From positions 62,001 through 126,000 of the forward strand of contig JADKFA010000008.1 in assembly GCA_016717725.1 (NCBI GenBank): a stretch of 64,000 bases of DNA, given 5' to 3'. Numbering within the stretch: the first letter of the stretch is position 1; every line of letters starts with the position of its first letter. Positions 53,421 through 61,412 of this stretch are shown here, one piece after another. The position numbers and the translations under genes are program-made. Source of the stretch: Bacteroidota bacterium (GTDB taxonomy: Bacteria > Bacteroidota > Bacteroidia > AKYH767-A > OLB10). The notes under the pieces were generated by a model. That model searched no databases, was not told where the DNA came from, and saw only the letters and a program-made list of their open reading frames with translations.

Positions 53421-54035
53421 CTAAGCGCGTGCGCTAATGCCTGAAACGATAAGTCGGGTAGTAAATCGAATATCATCCAAAATTGGATCATTTGATGAGT
53501 CAATTACCTTATCATTATTTTGCAATACAGCTTGACTACTTTCGGGAGTCATGTTATTTGCCATTTTCAAAAACACATCGGCAACGCGGCTAGCATCCGA
53601 ATATCTAATCTCACCTTGCTCCATGGCTTCTTTAATAATACTTTCCAACAAATTCCGCTCTTCTTTATAAATACTGTCTCTAAGAGAAATAAAGATGGGC
53701 TCAATCTTCCTTCCTTGCTCTACAATAATATCATGTAACAGGCTTAAATGCTGATAAAATTTTGTTCGTTCAAAGAGTAAAAACACAATTTTATTTTCAA
53801 TTCCTCTCTTTTCAGTAATACCAACTCTAACTAACTCACGAAAACGATGTGCTTCGGCATAAATCACATCACAAAATAAATCATCCTTACTACTATAATA
53901 ATAATAAAGGGTAGCTTTATTCAAACTTACTTTATGACCAATCTCATCCAGCGTTGTTTTGTCGTAACCATTTTTTGAGAAACACTCTGTCGCGGCATTA
54001 AGTATCATTTGCTTTTTCTCTTCTCTCTTTAACAT
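53421..54035 (-). CDS. TetR/AcrR-family transcriptional regulator
   Basis: A 204-residue one-component regulator. The N-terminal HTH spans residues 5-52 (KKQMILNAATECFSKNGYDK, TLDEIGHKVSLNKATLYYYY, SSKDDLFCDVIYAE), followed by a ligand-binding helical domain of about 150 residues. It is the first gene of the minus-strand run amylase-MFS-CoA-binding protein and probably controls it in response to a small ligand. A clean operator palindrome is not obvious in the upstream 195 bases. Confidence 0.9.
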   Translation of the reverse strand: MLKREEKKQMILNAATECFSKNGYDKTTLDEIGHKVSLNKATLYYYYSSKDDLFCDVIYAEAHRFRELVRVGITEKRGIENKIVFLLFERTKFYQHLSLLHDIIVEQGRKIEPIFISLRDSIYKEERNLLESIIKEAMEQGEIRYSDASRVADVFLKMANNMTPESSQAVLQNNDKVIDSSNDPILDDIRFTTRLIVSGISARA

Positions 54036-54230
54036 GGCAATTGTTTTGGTTAAACAAAGTTAAATCTACTTCAAGCTCTTCCTACCAAAAAACACTGAAC
54101 TCAGCAATTCAACTGCTGAACGGGAATATTTGACCTTTGAACTAGATTACTATCAAAAAAAAGGTGTTCGCCTATTGTAATAAGCTGTTCACCAACAAAA
54201 TCTGTCCGTTCACATTGATTTATTCACCTT

Positions 54231-55775
54231 TCAAAACCACGACTTTTTACCTCTTTTGGAGGTCCCAATGCCCAAAACACCCAACAATCCGCGAGTCACT
54301 TCCCGAGCCAAGGTGCGAGCTACTTGCCGCCCAACGGTACTATCAATTGCTTCGCCGATCACGGACTTTTCATCCTTTTTAGATGGTTTCTCCTTTTTTT
54401 CTGAGGATTCATCCATTTCTGAAGGATTCAACTTTTCCTGAAGCATTTCATAGGCGCTCTCACGATCGACCTCTTGATTATACTTTTTCACCATATCCGA
54501 TTGACTTAACAAATCATCTTGTTCAGAAGGAGTCAAAATATCCATTCGGGATTGAGGAGCTGCTAAAAATGTATGGACTAATGGACTTGGTGTTCCTTTT
54601 TCGGTAAGACATGTGACCATAGCTTCTCCAATTCCCAATTCTGTGATTAACGTATCGACGTCATAAAACTCAGTGATCGGATAATTTTCAGCCACTAACT
54701 TTATGGCTTTTCGATCGGCAGCGGTGAATGCACGTAATGCATGCTGAACTTTTAATCCAAGTTGACCTAAGATGGCTGCCGGAACATCCACCGGACTTTG
54801 CGTACAAAATATAATACCAACACCCTTAGAACGAATTAATTTAATGATGCTCTCCAATTGATCCATCAAGGCATCACTGGCTTCTTTAAAAATAAGATGG
54901 GCTTCATCAATAAACAATACCAATTTCGGTTGTTCCAAATCACCTTCCTCCGGAAAGGATTGATAAATTTCAGCCAACAGACACAACATAAAAGTACTAA
55001 ACAATTTTGGCTTATCTTGAATGTCGACTAAGCGAACGATATGCACATAGCCTTTACCGTTATCATCGAGTCGCAGTAAATCATTTACATCAAAGGAAGT
55101 TTCACCAAAAAACAGATCGGCTCCCTGCTCTTCCACTTCAATAATTTTCCGTAAGATGGTAGAAGCAGAAGCTGTGCTGATGGCTCCATACTCCTTTTTA
55201 ATCTCTTCCTTCCCTTCGTTGGTGCAATACTGAAGTACTTTTTTGAAATCTTTTAAATCCAATAAGGGTAAAGAACGATCATCGGAATATTTAAATACTA
55301 ATGAAACCACTCCCGACTGGGTATCATTCAATCCTAAAATTTTAGAAAACAAGACAGGACCAAATTCCGAAACGGTAGCACGAAGTCGCACTCCTTTTTC
55401 ATGTGATAAGCTCATCAACTCACAGGGAAATGCTTGAGGCTTCCAGGTAATCCCCAACTTCTCTTGACGTTCATCAATTTTTGGATGTGGAATTCCAGGC
55501 ATTGCCATTCCACTCAAATCTCCTTTCACATCCATCATCATTACTGACACACCATTCGATGCCAAACCTTCAGCTAAACCTTGCAAGGTTTTCGTTTTTC
55601 CTGTTCCTGTGGCTCCTGCAATAAGTCCGTGGCGATTCAACGTTGATAATGGAATGCTCACTAATGCTTCCTTCAACACTTCTCCATTAAATACGGCTGC
55701 CCCTAGAGGAATTGTTCCACCTTTGAAAGTATATCCTTTTTGAAAAGTTTCTAGAAATGTTTCTTTTGATGCCAT
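54231..55775 (-). CDS. HerA-like/DUF853 P-loop ATPase
   Basis: A protein of about 514 residues starting at MASKETFLETFQKGYTFKGG. The ATPase core shows Walker A LIAGATGTGKTKTLQGLAEG, Walker B LVLFIDEAHLIFKEASDALM and the motif GIIFCTQSPVDVPAAILGQL, typical of the DUF853/YjgR branch of the HerA-FtsK superfamily. The C-terminal tail (KPSKKDEKSVIGEAIDSTV, then ARTLAREVTRGLLGVLG) is the usual YjgR ending. The function is unsettled; DNA pumping is inferred from the superfamily. No NurA-like nuclease lies nearby. Confidence 0.88.
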   Translation of the reverse strand: MASKETFLETFQKGYTFKGGTIPLGAAVFNGEVLKEALVSIPLSTLNRHGLIAGATGTGKTKTLQGLAEGLASNGVSVMMMDVKGDLSGMAMPGIPHPKIDERQEKLGITWKPQAFPCELMSLSHEKGVRLRATVSEFGPVLFSKILGLNDTQSGVVSLVFKYSDDRSLPLLDLKDFKKVLQYCTNEGKEEIKKEYGAISTASASTILRKIIEVEEQGADLFFGETSFDVNDLLRLDDNGKGYVHIVRLVDIQDKPKLFSTFMLCLLAEIYQSFPEEGDLEQPKLVLFIDEAHLIFKEASDALMDQLESIIKLIRSKGVGIIFCTQSPVDVPAAILGQLGLKVQHALRAFTAADRKAIKLVAENYPITEFYDVDTLITELGIGEAMVTCLTEKGTPSPLVHTFLAAPQSRMDILTPSEQDDLLSQSDMVKKYNQEVDRESAYEMLQEKLNPSEMDESSEKKEKPSKKDEKSVIGEAIDSTVGRQVARTLAREVTRGLLGVLGIGTSKRGKKSWF

Positions 55776-56245
55776 GTTATACAATTTATAAATATTTTAT
55801 GTTCCAAATAATAATTATTAAATTTTTTATCAATAAGTTATTTTCATAATCACTGAATTAATTACATAAATTAAAAAGTTCACTATCATCTTTAATAAAT
55901 ATTTCAGTTTTCATAAATAAATTTTTGACCACTAATTTACTTGTTACTTTCTTTTACGTGAAAAGAAAGTAACCAAAGAAAGCACGCCACCCAACACCAA
56001 CCAATTTTTACAGATTCTGCTTTCTACTTTCTTTAGCAACCACTGAACAATCTTTTGTGCTATCTCTTTACTTCACCGGTAAAGCAAAAATCGGTTCGCG
56101 CTGTTGCGTGGACGACCTCCGCACTGTTCCGAACGAAATTGTTTGTTATTAATATTTTTTGCTCGAAATGTGTTCCTTATTTGTTTATTTAATTAGATTA
56201 AATATTGTGTATAATTGGTAATAGTCTCTCTTTAATAATAAAATA
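55776..56245. other. Gene-free gap with a relic of a dispersed repeat
   Basis: The first 130 bases are very AT-rich. The stretch 55945-56145 is compositionally different (CGCGCTGTTGCGTGGACGAC, CTCCGCACTGTTCCG) and starts with ACGTGAAAAGAAAGTAACC, which I recall as a common Bacteroidota intergenic relic. Frames are interrupted and no start is present, so no gene is called. Confidence 0.45.
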
Positions 56246-57838
56246 TTAATCTACAATCATCGTCATCTTATATTCGAAAGGCTGAAATTGATTAATCAAT
56301 TCAGTAATTATTTCAGATCCACTTTTTACATAAAACCCTAAAAAATTCTCATATCGCTCTTGCGGTATTTGATTTGGATTTACTTTATCCAGCACCGATT
56401 GAATCTGATTTAAAGCCACCTCATGTTTTCGCTTTAATGCTGCTTGTCCTTTCTTTCCCAAATTATCCAAGCCATTACTTACCTTTTGCATTTCAGCTTG
56501 GACACTGGGCGCTAAAGTTGGATCCGCTACCAAAAATAATTTCTCGAGTTCTACATAAATGCTTTTCAACTTTTCCTTCGCCTCTTCAATTCCAGGAGAT
56601 ATTTCCTCTTGCGCTGCTAACCATTCACGAACGAGATCATCAAAATTTCTAAATAAATCCTTTTCTGAAAATCCTAACTTCGAGAATTTATCAAGCGCCT
56701 TTGATGGTACAATCAGTGCATTGTTACGAGGAACTAAAACAGGATAACTCACCGAATAGTGCTCAAATAAATCTTTTAGCTGCAACCAATACGCCAACTC
56801 TCCAGGTCCACCGATGTAAGCAAGATTTGGAAGTATTTTTTCTTGATACAAGGGCCGCATAATAACATTTGGACTAAATCGCTCCACTTGCTTGTCGACC
56901 AAATCGTGAATAAACTCACGACTAAATTTCAAATCTGTTTGCAGAACTCTATAATTTTGATGATCGTCCTTTACAATACGAGCTCTCAATTGATCCTCCA
57001 AATAAAACAAGTTGATCTCTCTAGGATTCACTTGAATTTTGTAATTCTTTTCTAAACGTGCACTTGTTTTTTCAACGATTGACGATGATGCTTGTTCATC
57101 CAATTCATCCCGTATGATGGAACTAAATAATTTTTTTAATGGAGCCGAATCCGCATCGATCACTACCAAACCTTGTTCACCAAACAAACTCAATACAAAT
57201 GATCGCGTTGCTTCGGCTAAAGTTGAATGGTTAGCATAAGCTTCGTTTAATAATTTGGCAACTTCATTTCCATACGCTTCGTTCTTGAACAAGTCTATTA
57301 ACTCTTCTAAAAATTTAGTGGTAGAATCTGTTTTTAATCTACCACTTGCACCTTGCTCCTTCGTTTCCCAAATCAACTTCTTTCCATACACATGCACATG
57401 ATTGATTTCTTCAATGTCATGATCTTCGGTTGCCATCCAATACACGGGAACAAAATTGTATTGAGGATATTTTGTCTTTAACTCCTGAGCCAACTTAATG
57501 GTGGAAATAATTTTATAAATAAAATACGAAGGTCCGCCAGCAATACAAAGCTGATGACCTGTAGTTACCGTATACGTATTTGAATTAGCGATCGAATCGA
57601 CATTCGATTTTACCAATGGAAACTTTTCAAAATAATTAGCATGTTGCTCAGTTAATTCAGAAACCAGTTCTACACGATGAAATGGAAATTGATTTCTATT
57701 TTCAATTACATCTGGAAAAGAATTTAGATGAGGAATGTATTTATAAAACGGAACCAGATCAGGATGACCTTCTGTATAATCCAACATCAGCTTGCTATAA
57801 AAACCGATTTCGGATAATGGAAGCTGAAGTACTTTCAT
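56246..57838 (-). CDS. bshC: Bacillithiol biosynthesis cysteine-adding enzyme BshC
   Basis: A 530-residue protein matching BshC, which adds cysteine to glucosaminyl-malate in the last step of bacillithiol synthesis. Landmarks are TVTTGHQLCIAGGPSYFIYK (residues about 89-108), KYPQYNFVPVYWMATEDHDI with EEINHVHVYGK, and IGGPGELAYWLQLKDLFEHY, followed by a long coiled-coil region (EEISPGIEEAKEKLKSIYVE). Full length and intact. Bacillithiol is the main low-molecular-weight thiol of many Bacteroidota. It follows rimO by 6 bases and may share a transcript. Confidence 0.94.
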   Translation of the reverse strand: MKVLQLPLSEIGFYSKLMLDYTEGHPDLVPFYKYIPHLNSFPDVIENRNQFPFHRVELVSELTEQHANYFEKFPLVKSNVDSIANSNTYTVTTGHQLCIAGGPSYFIYKIISTIKLAQELKTKYPQYNFVPVYWMATEDHDIEEINHVHVYGKKLIWETKEQGASGRLKTDSTTKFLEELIDLFKNEAYGNEVAKLLNEAYANHSTLAEATRSFVLSLFGEQGLVVIDADSAPLKKLFSSIIRDELDEQASSSIVEKTSARLEKNYKIQVNPREINLFYLEDQLRARIVKDDHQNYRVLQTDLKFSREFIHDLVDKQVERFSPNVIMRPLYQEKILPNLAYIGGPGELAYWLQLKDLFEHYSVSYPVLVPRNNALIVPSKALDKFSKLGFSEKDLFRNFDDLVREWLAAQEEISPGIEEAKEKLKSIYVELEKLFLVADPTLAPSVQAEMQKVSNGLDNLGKKGQAALKRKHEVALNQIQSVLDKVNPNQIPQERYENFLGFYVKSGSEIITELINQFQPFEYKMTMIVD

Positions 57839-57844
57839 AGCGTT

Positions 57845-59161
57845 TTACTTGTTGATGATCTCTCCGTATAAATCGAATGCCGCCGTAGAAGTAATTTTTA
57901 CAAGTGCAAAATCACCAATACGAACATAGGTATCTTTTGCTGCAACTAATACTTCATTGTCCACTTCGGGAGAGTCAAACTCGGTTCTACCTACAAAATA
58001 ATCACCTTCTTTACGATCGAATAAAACTTTAAAAGTCATTCCGACTTTCAAACTATTTATATCTTCTGAAATTCCTTGTTGCACCGCCATCACCGCTTCA
58101 GCACGTTCTTGTTTTACCTCATCTGAAACATCATCTTCCAAACCGTAAGCATGCGTATTTTCCTCGTGTGAATAGGTGAAAATTCCTAAACGATCAAATC
58201 GGGCTTTTTCTACAAAACGTAACATCGCTTGATGATCTTCTTCCGTTTCGCCAGGATAACCAGCGATCAAGGTTGTGCGTAATGCAATGCCTGGAACTTT
58301 CGCTCTAAACATATCAATCAATTCATACGTTTTTGCTTCGGTAGTTCCACGACGCATCGACTTCAACATATTATCAGAAATATGCTGTAGCGGAATGTCG
58401 ATGTAATTGCAAATATTTTCAGTCTCACGCATTACATCCAAGACATCTTCTGGAAAACCACTCGGAAAAGCATAATGCAAACGAATCCATTCGATGCCTT
58501 CAACATCACTCAACGCTCTGAGTAGATCAGCTAACTTTCGATCCTTATAAATATCTAAACCGTAATAGGTAGAATCCTGAGCAATCAATAATAATTCCTT
58601 CGTGCCATTCTTAGCTAACGTTTTTGCTTCGGCAACTAACTCTTCCATCGGACGAGAAATATGTTTACCACGCATCAGAGGAATCGCGCAAAACGAACAA
58701 GGACGATCGCAGCCTTCTGAAATTTTTAAGTATGCAAAATGACGCGGTGTCGTTAACAATCGCTCACCAATCAATTCGTGTTTATAATCGGCACCTAATG
58801 TTTTTAACAACAAGGGTAAATCACGTGTACCGAAATACGCATCCACATTGGTGATTTCCTTTTCTAAATCGGGCTTGTATCTTTCGGATAGGCATCCCGT
58901 TACTATTAAACGATCAATCTTCCCTTTTTCCTTTTGTTTTGCATAATGCAAAATCGTTTCAATGGATTCTTGTTTCGCATTATCAATAAATCCGCAGGTA
59001 TTGATGATCACAATGGAAGCATCATTCTTTGAACTTTCATGCGTCACATCAAAATCATTCGCACGTAATTGACCCATCAAGACTTCAGAGTCCACCAGGT
59101 TTTTAGAGCAACCTAATGTTACTACATTGACTTTATTTTGCTTGAGGGTTTTGGTCTTCAC
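57845..59161 (-). CDS. rimO: Ribosomal protein S12 methylthiotransferase RimO
   Basis: A 438-residue radical-SAM enzyme that methylthiolates an aspartate of ribosomal protein S12. The N-terminal MTTase domain starts NVVTLGCSKNLVDSEVLMGQ, with further cysteines in INTCGFIDNAKQES and TGCLSERYKP. The radical-SAM cluster motif is SEGCDRPCSFCAIPLMRGKH. The C-terminal TRAM domain (KVGMTFKVLFDRKEGDYFVG) is present. Length and motifs are normal. It lies 5 bases after the small secreted-protein gene in the ftsY cluster. Confidence 0.96.
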   Translation of the reverse strand: MKTKTLKQNKVNVVTLGCSKNLVDSEVLMGQLRANDFDVTHESSKNDASIVIINTCGFIDNAKQESIETILHYAKQKEKGKIDRLIVTGCLSERYKPDLEKEITNVDAYFGTRDLPLLLKTLGADYKHELIGERLLTTPRHFAYLKISEGCDRPCSFCAIPLMRGKHISRPMEELVAEAKTLAKNGTKELLLIAQDSTYYGLDIYKDRKLADLLRALSDVEGIEWIRLHYAFPSGFPEDVLDVMRETENICNYIDIPLQHISDNMLKSMRRGTTEAKTYELIDMFRAKVPGIALRTTLIAGYPGETEEDHQAMLRFVEKARFDRLGIFTYSHEENTHAYGLEDDVSDEVKQERAEAVMAVQQGISEDINSLKVGMTFKVLFDRKEGDYFVGRTEFDSPEVDNEVLVAAKDTYVRIGDFALVKITSTAAFDLYGEIINK

Positions 59162-59166
59162 GATTA

Positions 59167-59652
59167 TTAATAAAACACGTTAAACTTAGATTTATCGAGT
59201 ATAATTTGAACTTCAGGTGGGAAAATAGGATTTATCAAATCGAAAAATTGAACTTGTAATCGCACCCAAGCATTCGTAGAACGAGAAGAAATGGTTTTAC
59301 CTTTTTGCTCAATCGTTAATTCTATTGAACGTGGATAATTTTCATCGTCGATTTGTTGAAAGTTTGCATATCCATCAAAATACTCTGGCTTTAAACTATC
59401 AGCTGGAAAAGATTTCAATATTCCTGAGATGAGCTTTTGTTCTTTCGGAGTTAATGCACGCTTCAAATAATCAACATTAGAACGACCATAATCCGATTTA
59501 CCAGTGATGATTAAACTATCGTTCGTGATACGATACGCTTGTTCCATATTCATCTTCGCCATATTATCCTTGATGATAATTTGCCAGGACTGCGCCACGC
59601 CCATCTGCGCAAGCAAAACAAAACAGAATACAATTAGAATATTTTTTTTCAT
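59167..59652 (-). CDS. Small exported protein of unknown function
   Basis: A 161-residue protein starting at MKKNILIVFCFVLLAQMGVA, a signal peptide ending VAQ; a longer in-frame start at 59670 would overlap ftsY. The mature part has SWQIIIKDNMAKMNMEQAYR, SDYGRSNVDYLKRALTPKEQ and ISRSTNAWVRLQVQFFDLIN, and contains no cysteine. I do not recognise the family. The gene is embedded between ftsY and rimO with gaps of 1 and 5 bases, so it is transcribed with them. The product is probably periplasmic. Confidence 0.75.
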   Translation of the reverse strand: MKKNILIVFCFVLLAQMGVAQSWQIIIKDNMAKMNMEQAYRITNDSLIITGKSDYGRSNVDYLKRALTPKEQKLISGILKSFPADSLKPEYFDGYANFQQIDDENYPRSIELTIEQKGKTISSRSTNAWVRLQVQFFDLINPIFPPEVQIILDKSKFNVFY

Positions 59653-59653
59653 T

Positions 59654-60619
59654 TTAGATTTGAGATTCAAACAATGAATTTACAAATTCTTTTTTATCGA
59701 ATAACTGCAAGTCTTCCATTTTCTCTCCTACTCCAATATACTTCACCGGAATACTAAACTGATCCGACACTCCAATCACCACTCCACCTTTTGCTGTACC
59801 ATCCAACTTTGTTAATGCGAGTGCATTTACATCGGTAGCAGCAACAAATTGCTTCGCTTGTTCAAAAGCATTTTGTCCAGTTGAAGCATCGAGAACGAGT
59901 AAAATTTCATGCGGCGCATCGGGAACAACCTTTTGCATCACCCGTTTAATTTTCGAAAGTTCGTTCATTAAATTGATTTTATTATGAAGACGACCTGCGG
60001 TATCGATGATACAAACATCAGCGCCTTGTGCATGTGCGGAAGAAACCGCATCAAAAGCGACAGAGGCTGGATCTGCACCCATGCCTTGACTCACGATAGG
60101 CACATCCACACGCTTCGCCCAAATGATTAGCTGATCAACAGCAGCAGCACGAAAGGTATCGGCAGCACCAAGCACCACAGACTTTCCAGCTTTCTTAAAT
60201 GCGTAGGCTAACTTTCCTATGGTTGTTGTTTTTCCAACACCATTTACGCCCACCACCATAATTACATAGGGTTTGGAAGGAAGCTCATCCACTAAATTAA
60301 AATCGACTTTACTGCCGGCGGTATTCTCCGACATCAGTCCAACAATTTCCTCTTTCAAAAGGCGATTCAATTCGCTGGTGCCTGAATATTTATCACGTGC
60401 CACACGATCTTGAATACGCTTTACAATTTTGAGGGTAGTTTCAACACCCACGTCACTCGTCACTAAAATCTCTTCTAAATTATCGAGTACTTCATCGTCG
60501 ATGCTGGTCTTCCCAATGAGGGTCTTGGTGATCTTTGAAAAAAAACTCTCACGGGTTTTCTCGAGTCCCTTATCGAGCGACTCCTTTTTCTCTTTATTGA
60601 AGAATCCGAATAATCCCAT
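59654..60619 (-). CDS. ftsY: Signal recognition particle receptor FtsY
   Basis: A 321-residue SRP GTPase. A short basic N-terminus (FFNKEKKESLDKGLEKTRES) replaces the long acidic A domain of E. coli FtsY, as is usual outside Proteobacteria. The N domain is followed by the G domain with G1 GVNGVGKTTTIGKLA, DTFRAAAVDQLIIWAKR, IIDTAGRLHNKINLMNEL, TKLDGTAKGGVVIGV and the closing YIGVGEKMEDLQLFD. It docks ribosome-SRP complexes at the inner membrane. A terminator-like hairpin lies between it and the DUF4295 gene upstream. Confidence 0.96.
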   Translation of the reverse strand: MGLFGFFNKEKKESLDKGLEKTRESFFSKITKTLIGKTSIDDEVLDNLEEILVTSDVGVETTLKIVKRIQDRVARDKYSGTSELNRLLKEEIVGLMSENTAGSKVDFNLVDELPSKPYVIMVVGVNGVGKTTTIGKLAYAFKKAGKSVVLGAADTFRAAAVDQLIIWAKRVDVPIVSQGMGADPASVAFDAVSSAHAQGADVCIIDTAGRLHNKINLMNELSKIKRVMQKVVPDAPHEILLVLDASTGQNAFEQAKQFVAATDVNALALTKLDGTAKGGVVIGVSDQFSIPVKYIGVGEKMEDLQLFDKKEFVNSLFESQI

Positions 60620-60645
60620 TTTATTTGCTTTTGGTACTAATAAAA

Positions 60646-60673
60646 ACAGCCTCTTTCGATGGAAAGAAGCTGT
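60646..60673 (-). terminator. Terminator-like hairpin between DUF4295 gene and ftsY
   Basis: On the minus strand ACAGCTTCTTTC pairs with GAAAGAGGCTGT around CATC with one mismatch, and is followed by TTTTTATT. It sits 25 bases after the DUF4295 stop and 27 bases before ftsY, so it may terminate or attenuate transcription between them. Confidence 0.7.
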
Positions 60674-60697
60674 CTGATCTGGTTGATTGTCAGAATA

Positions 60698-60853
60698 TTA
60701 CTTATCTTTCAAGAAATCTTTAATATGGTCATTGTGAACGATCTCTTCTTTAAAAGAGTAAGATCCAGTCACTGGTGATTTCACCATTTTGATCACTTTC
60801 GAGAATTCTTTGCCTTTACCGGTTTTCAGTGTAGCAACTACTTTCTTAGCCAT
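60698..60853 (-). CDS. DUF4295 small ribosome-associated-type protein
   Basis: A 51-residue basic protein starting MAKKVVATLKTGKGKEFSKV and ending NDHIKDFLKDK. It matches DUF4295, a Bacteroidota-specific small protein nearly always encoded beside rpmG. Its size, lysine content and position suggest a ribosomal or ribosome-associated component, but its role is not established to my knowledge. It follows rpmG by 27 bases. Confidence 0.9.
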   Translation of the reverse strand: MAKKVVATLKTGKGKEFSKVIKMVKSPVTGSYSFKEEIVHNDHIKDFLKDK

Positions 60854-60880
60854 GTTATTTTATATTGGGCGGGAGGCCGA

Positions 60881-61063
60881 TTATTTAATTTCTTTATGAA
60901 GCGTCATTTTCTTGAGGATAGGATTGAATTTTTTCAATTCTAAACGCTCAGTTGTGTTCTTCTTGTTCTTGGTGGTGATGTAACGACTGGTGCCTGGTTT
61001 ACCAGAGTTTTTATGCTCTGTACACTCCATAATCACCTGAACGCGGTTACCTTTCTTAGCCAT
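60881..61063 (-). CDS. rpmG: 50S ribosomal protein L33
   Basis: A 60-residue L33 protein. It begins MAKKGNRVQVIMECTEHKNS and contains GTSRYITTKNKKNTTERLEL, then KKFNPILKKMTLHKEIK. The MECTEH sequence has only one Cys of the metal-binding CxxC pairs, so this is a C-minus (zinc-independent) form, which is usual in the phylum. It is first in the rpmG-DUF4295 unit; rpmB (L28), often just upstream in related genomes, is not present here. Confidence 0.96.
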   Translation of the reverse strand: MAKKGNRVQVIMECTEHKNSGKPGTSRYITTKNKKNTTERLELKKFNPILKKMTLHKEIK

Positions 61064-61097
61064 GGTTTAATGTATTATTACCCGTAATTTGGGTCGG

Positions 61098-61129
61098 CAA
61101 AGATACTACGATTAATGGCAAAATACAAA
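61098..61129 (-). promoter_or_regulatory. Promoter of rpmG unit
   Basis: On the minus strand TTTG (61126-61129), a 20-bp spacer and TATCTTTG (61098-61105) match the Bacteroidota consensus, about 35 bases before the rpmG ATG. Confidence 0.65.
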
Positions 61130-61246
61130 GGATTCGGAGGAATTTATGTTAAGTGCTTATAAACTATTGATTATAATATATTTATGGAGGATAAAGAGCT
61201 GCGTCGCTGGAACTATAACTTGATGGAACGCAGATTTATTAAGATT

Positions 61247-61270
61247 GATTAAGATTTTTTATGATTTCTT
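61247..61270. repeat. 24-bp sequence shared exactly with 34617-34640
   Basis: The sequence beginning GATTAAGATTTTTTATGATT recurs as its exact reverse complement 26.6 kb away. It lies in the gene-free stretch 61130-61373, which also carries degenerate GCTGCTAA and AACGCAG repeats. Confidence 0.75.
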
Positions 61271-61373
61271 TGCGGCCGCTGCTAAACGCTGCTAACGTTG
61301 CGTTTAAGCTGAGACTAATAATAGATCAAAAAGCTCAATTCCAATCTAATCTTCCTTTCACCAAAGCGCCAGC

Positions 61374-61412
61374 CCATTTTCAAATTTTCAAATTAATCCA
61401 TTTTCAAATTAA
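61374..61412. repeat. 39-bp direct repeat, left copy
   Basis: Starts CCATTTTCAAATTTTCAAAT and is itself made of TTTTCAAATT units. It is identical to 62991-63029. It includes the stop codon of the T9SS protein gene. Confidence 0.85.
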
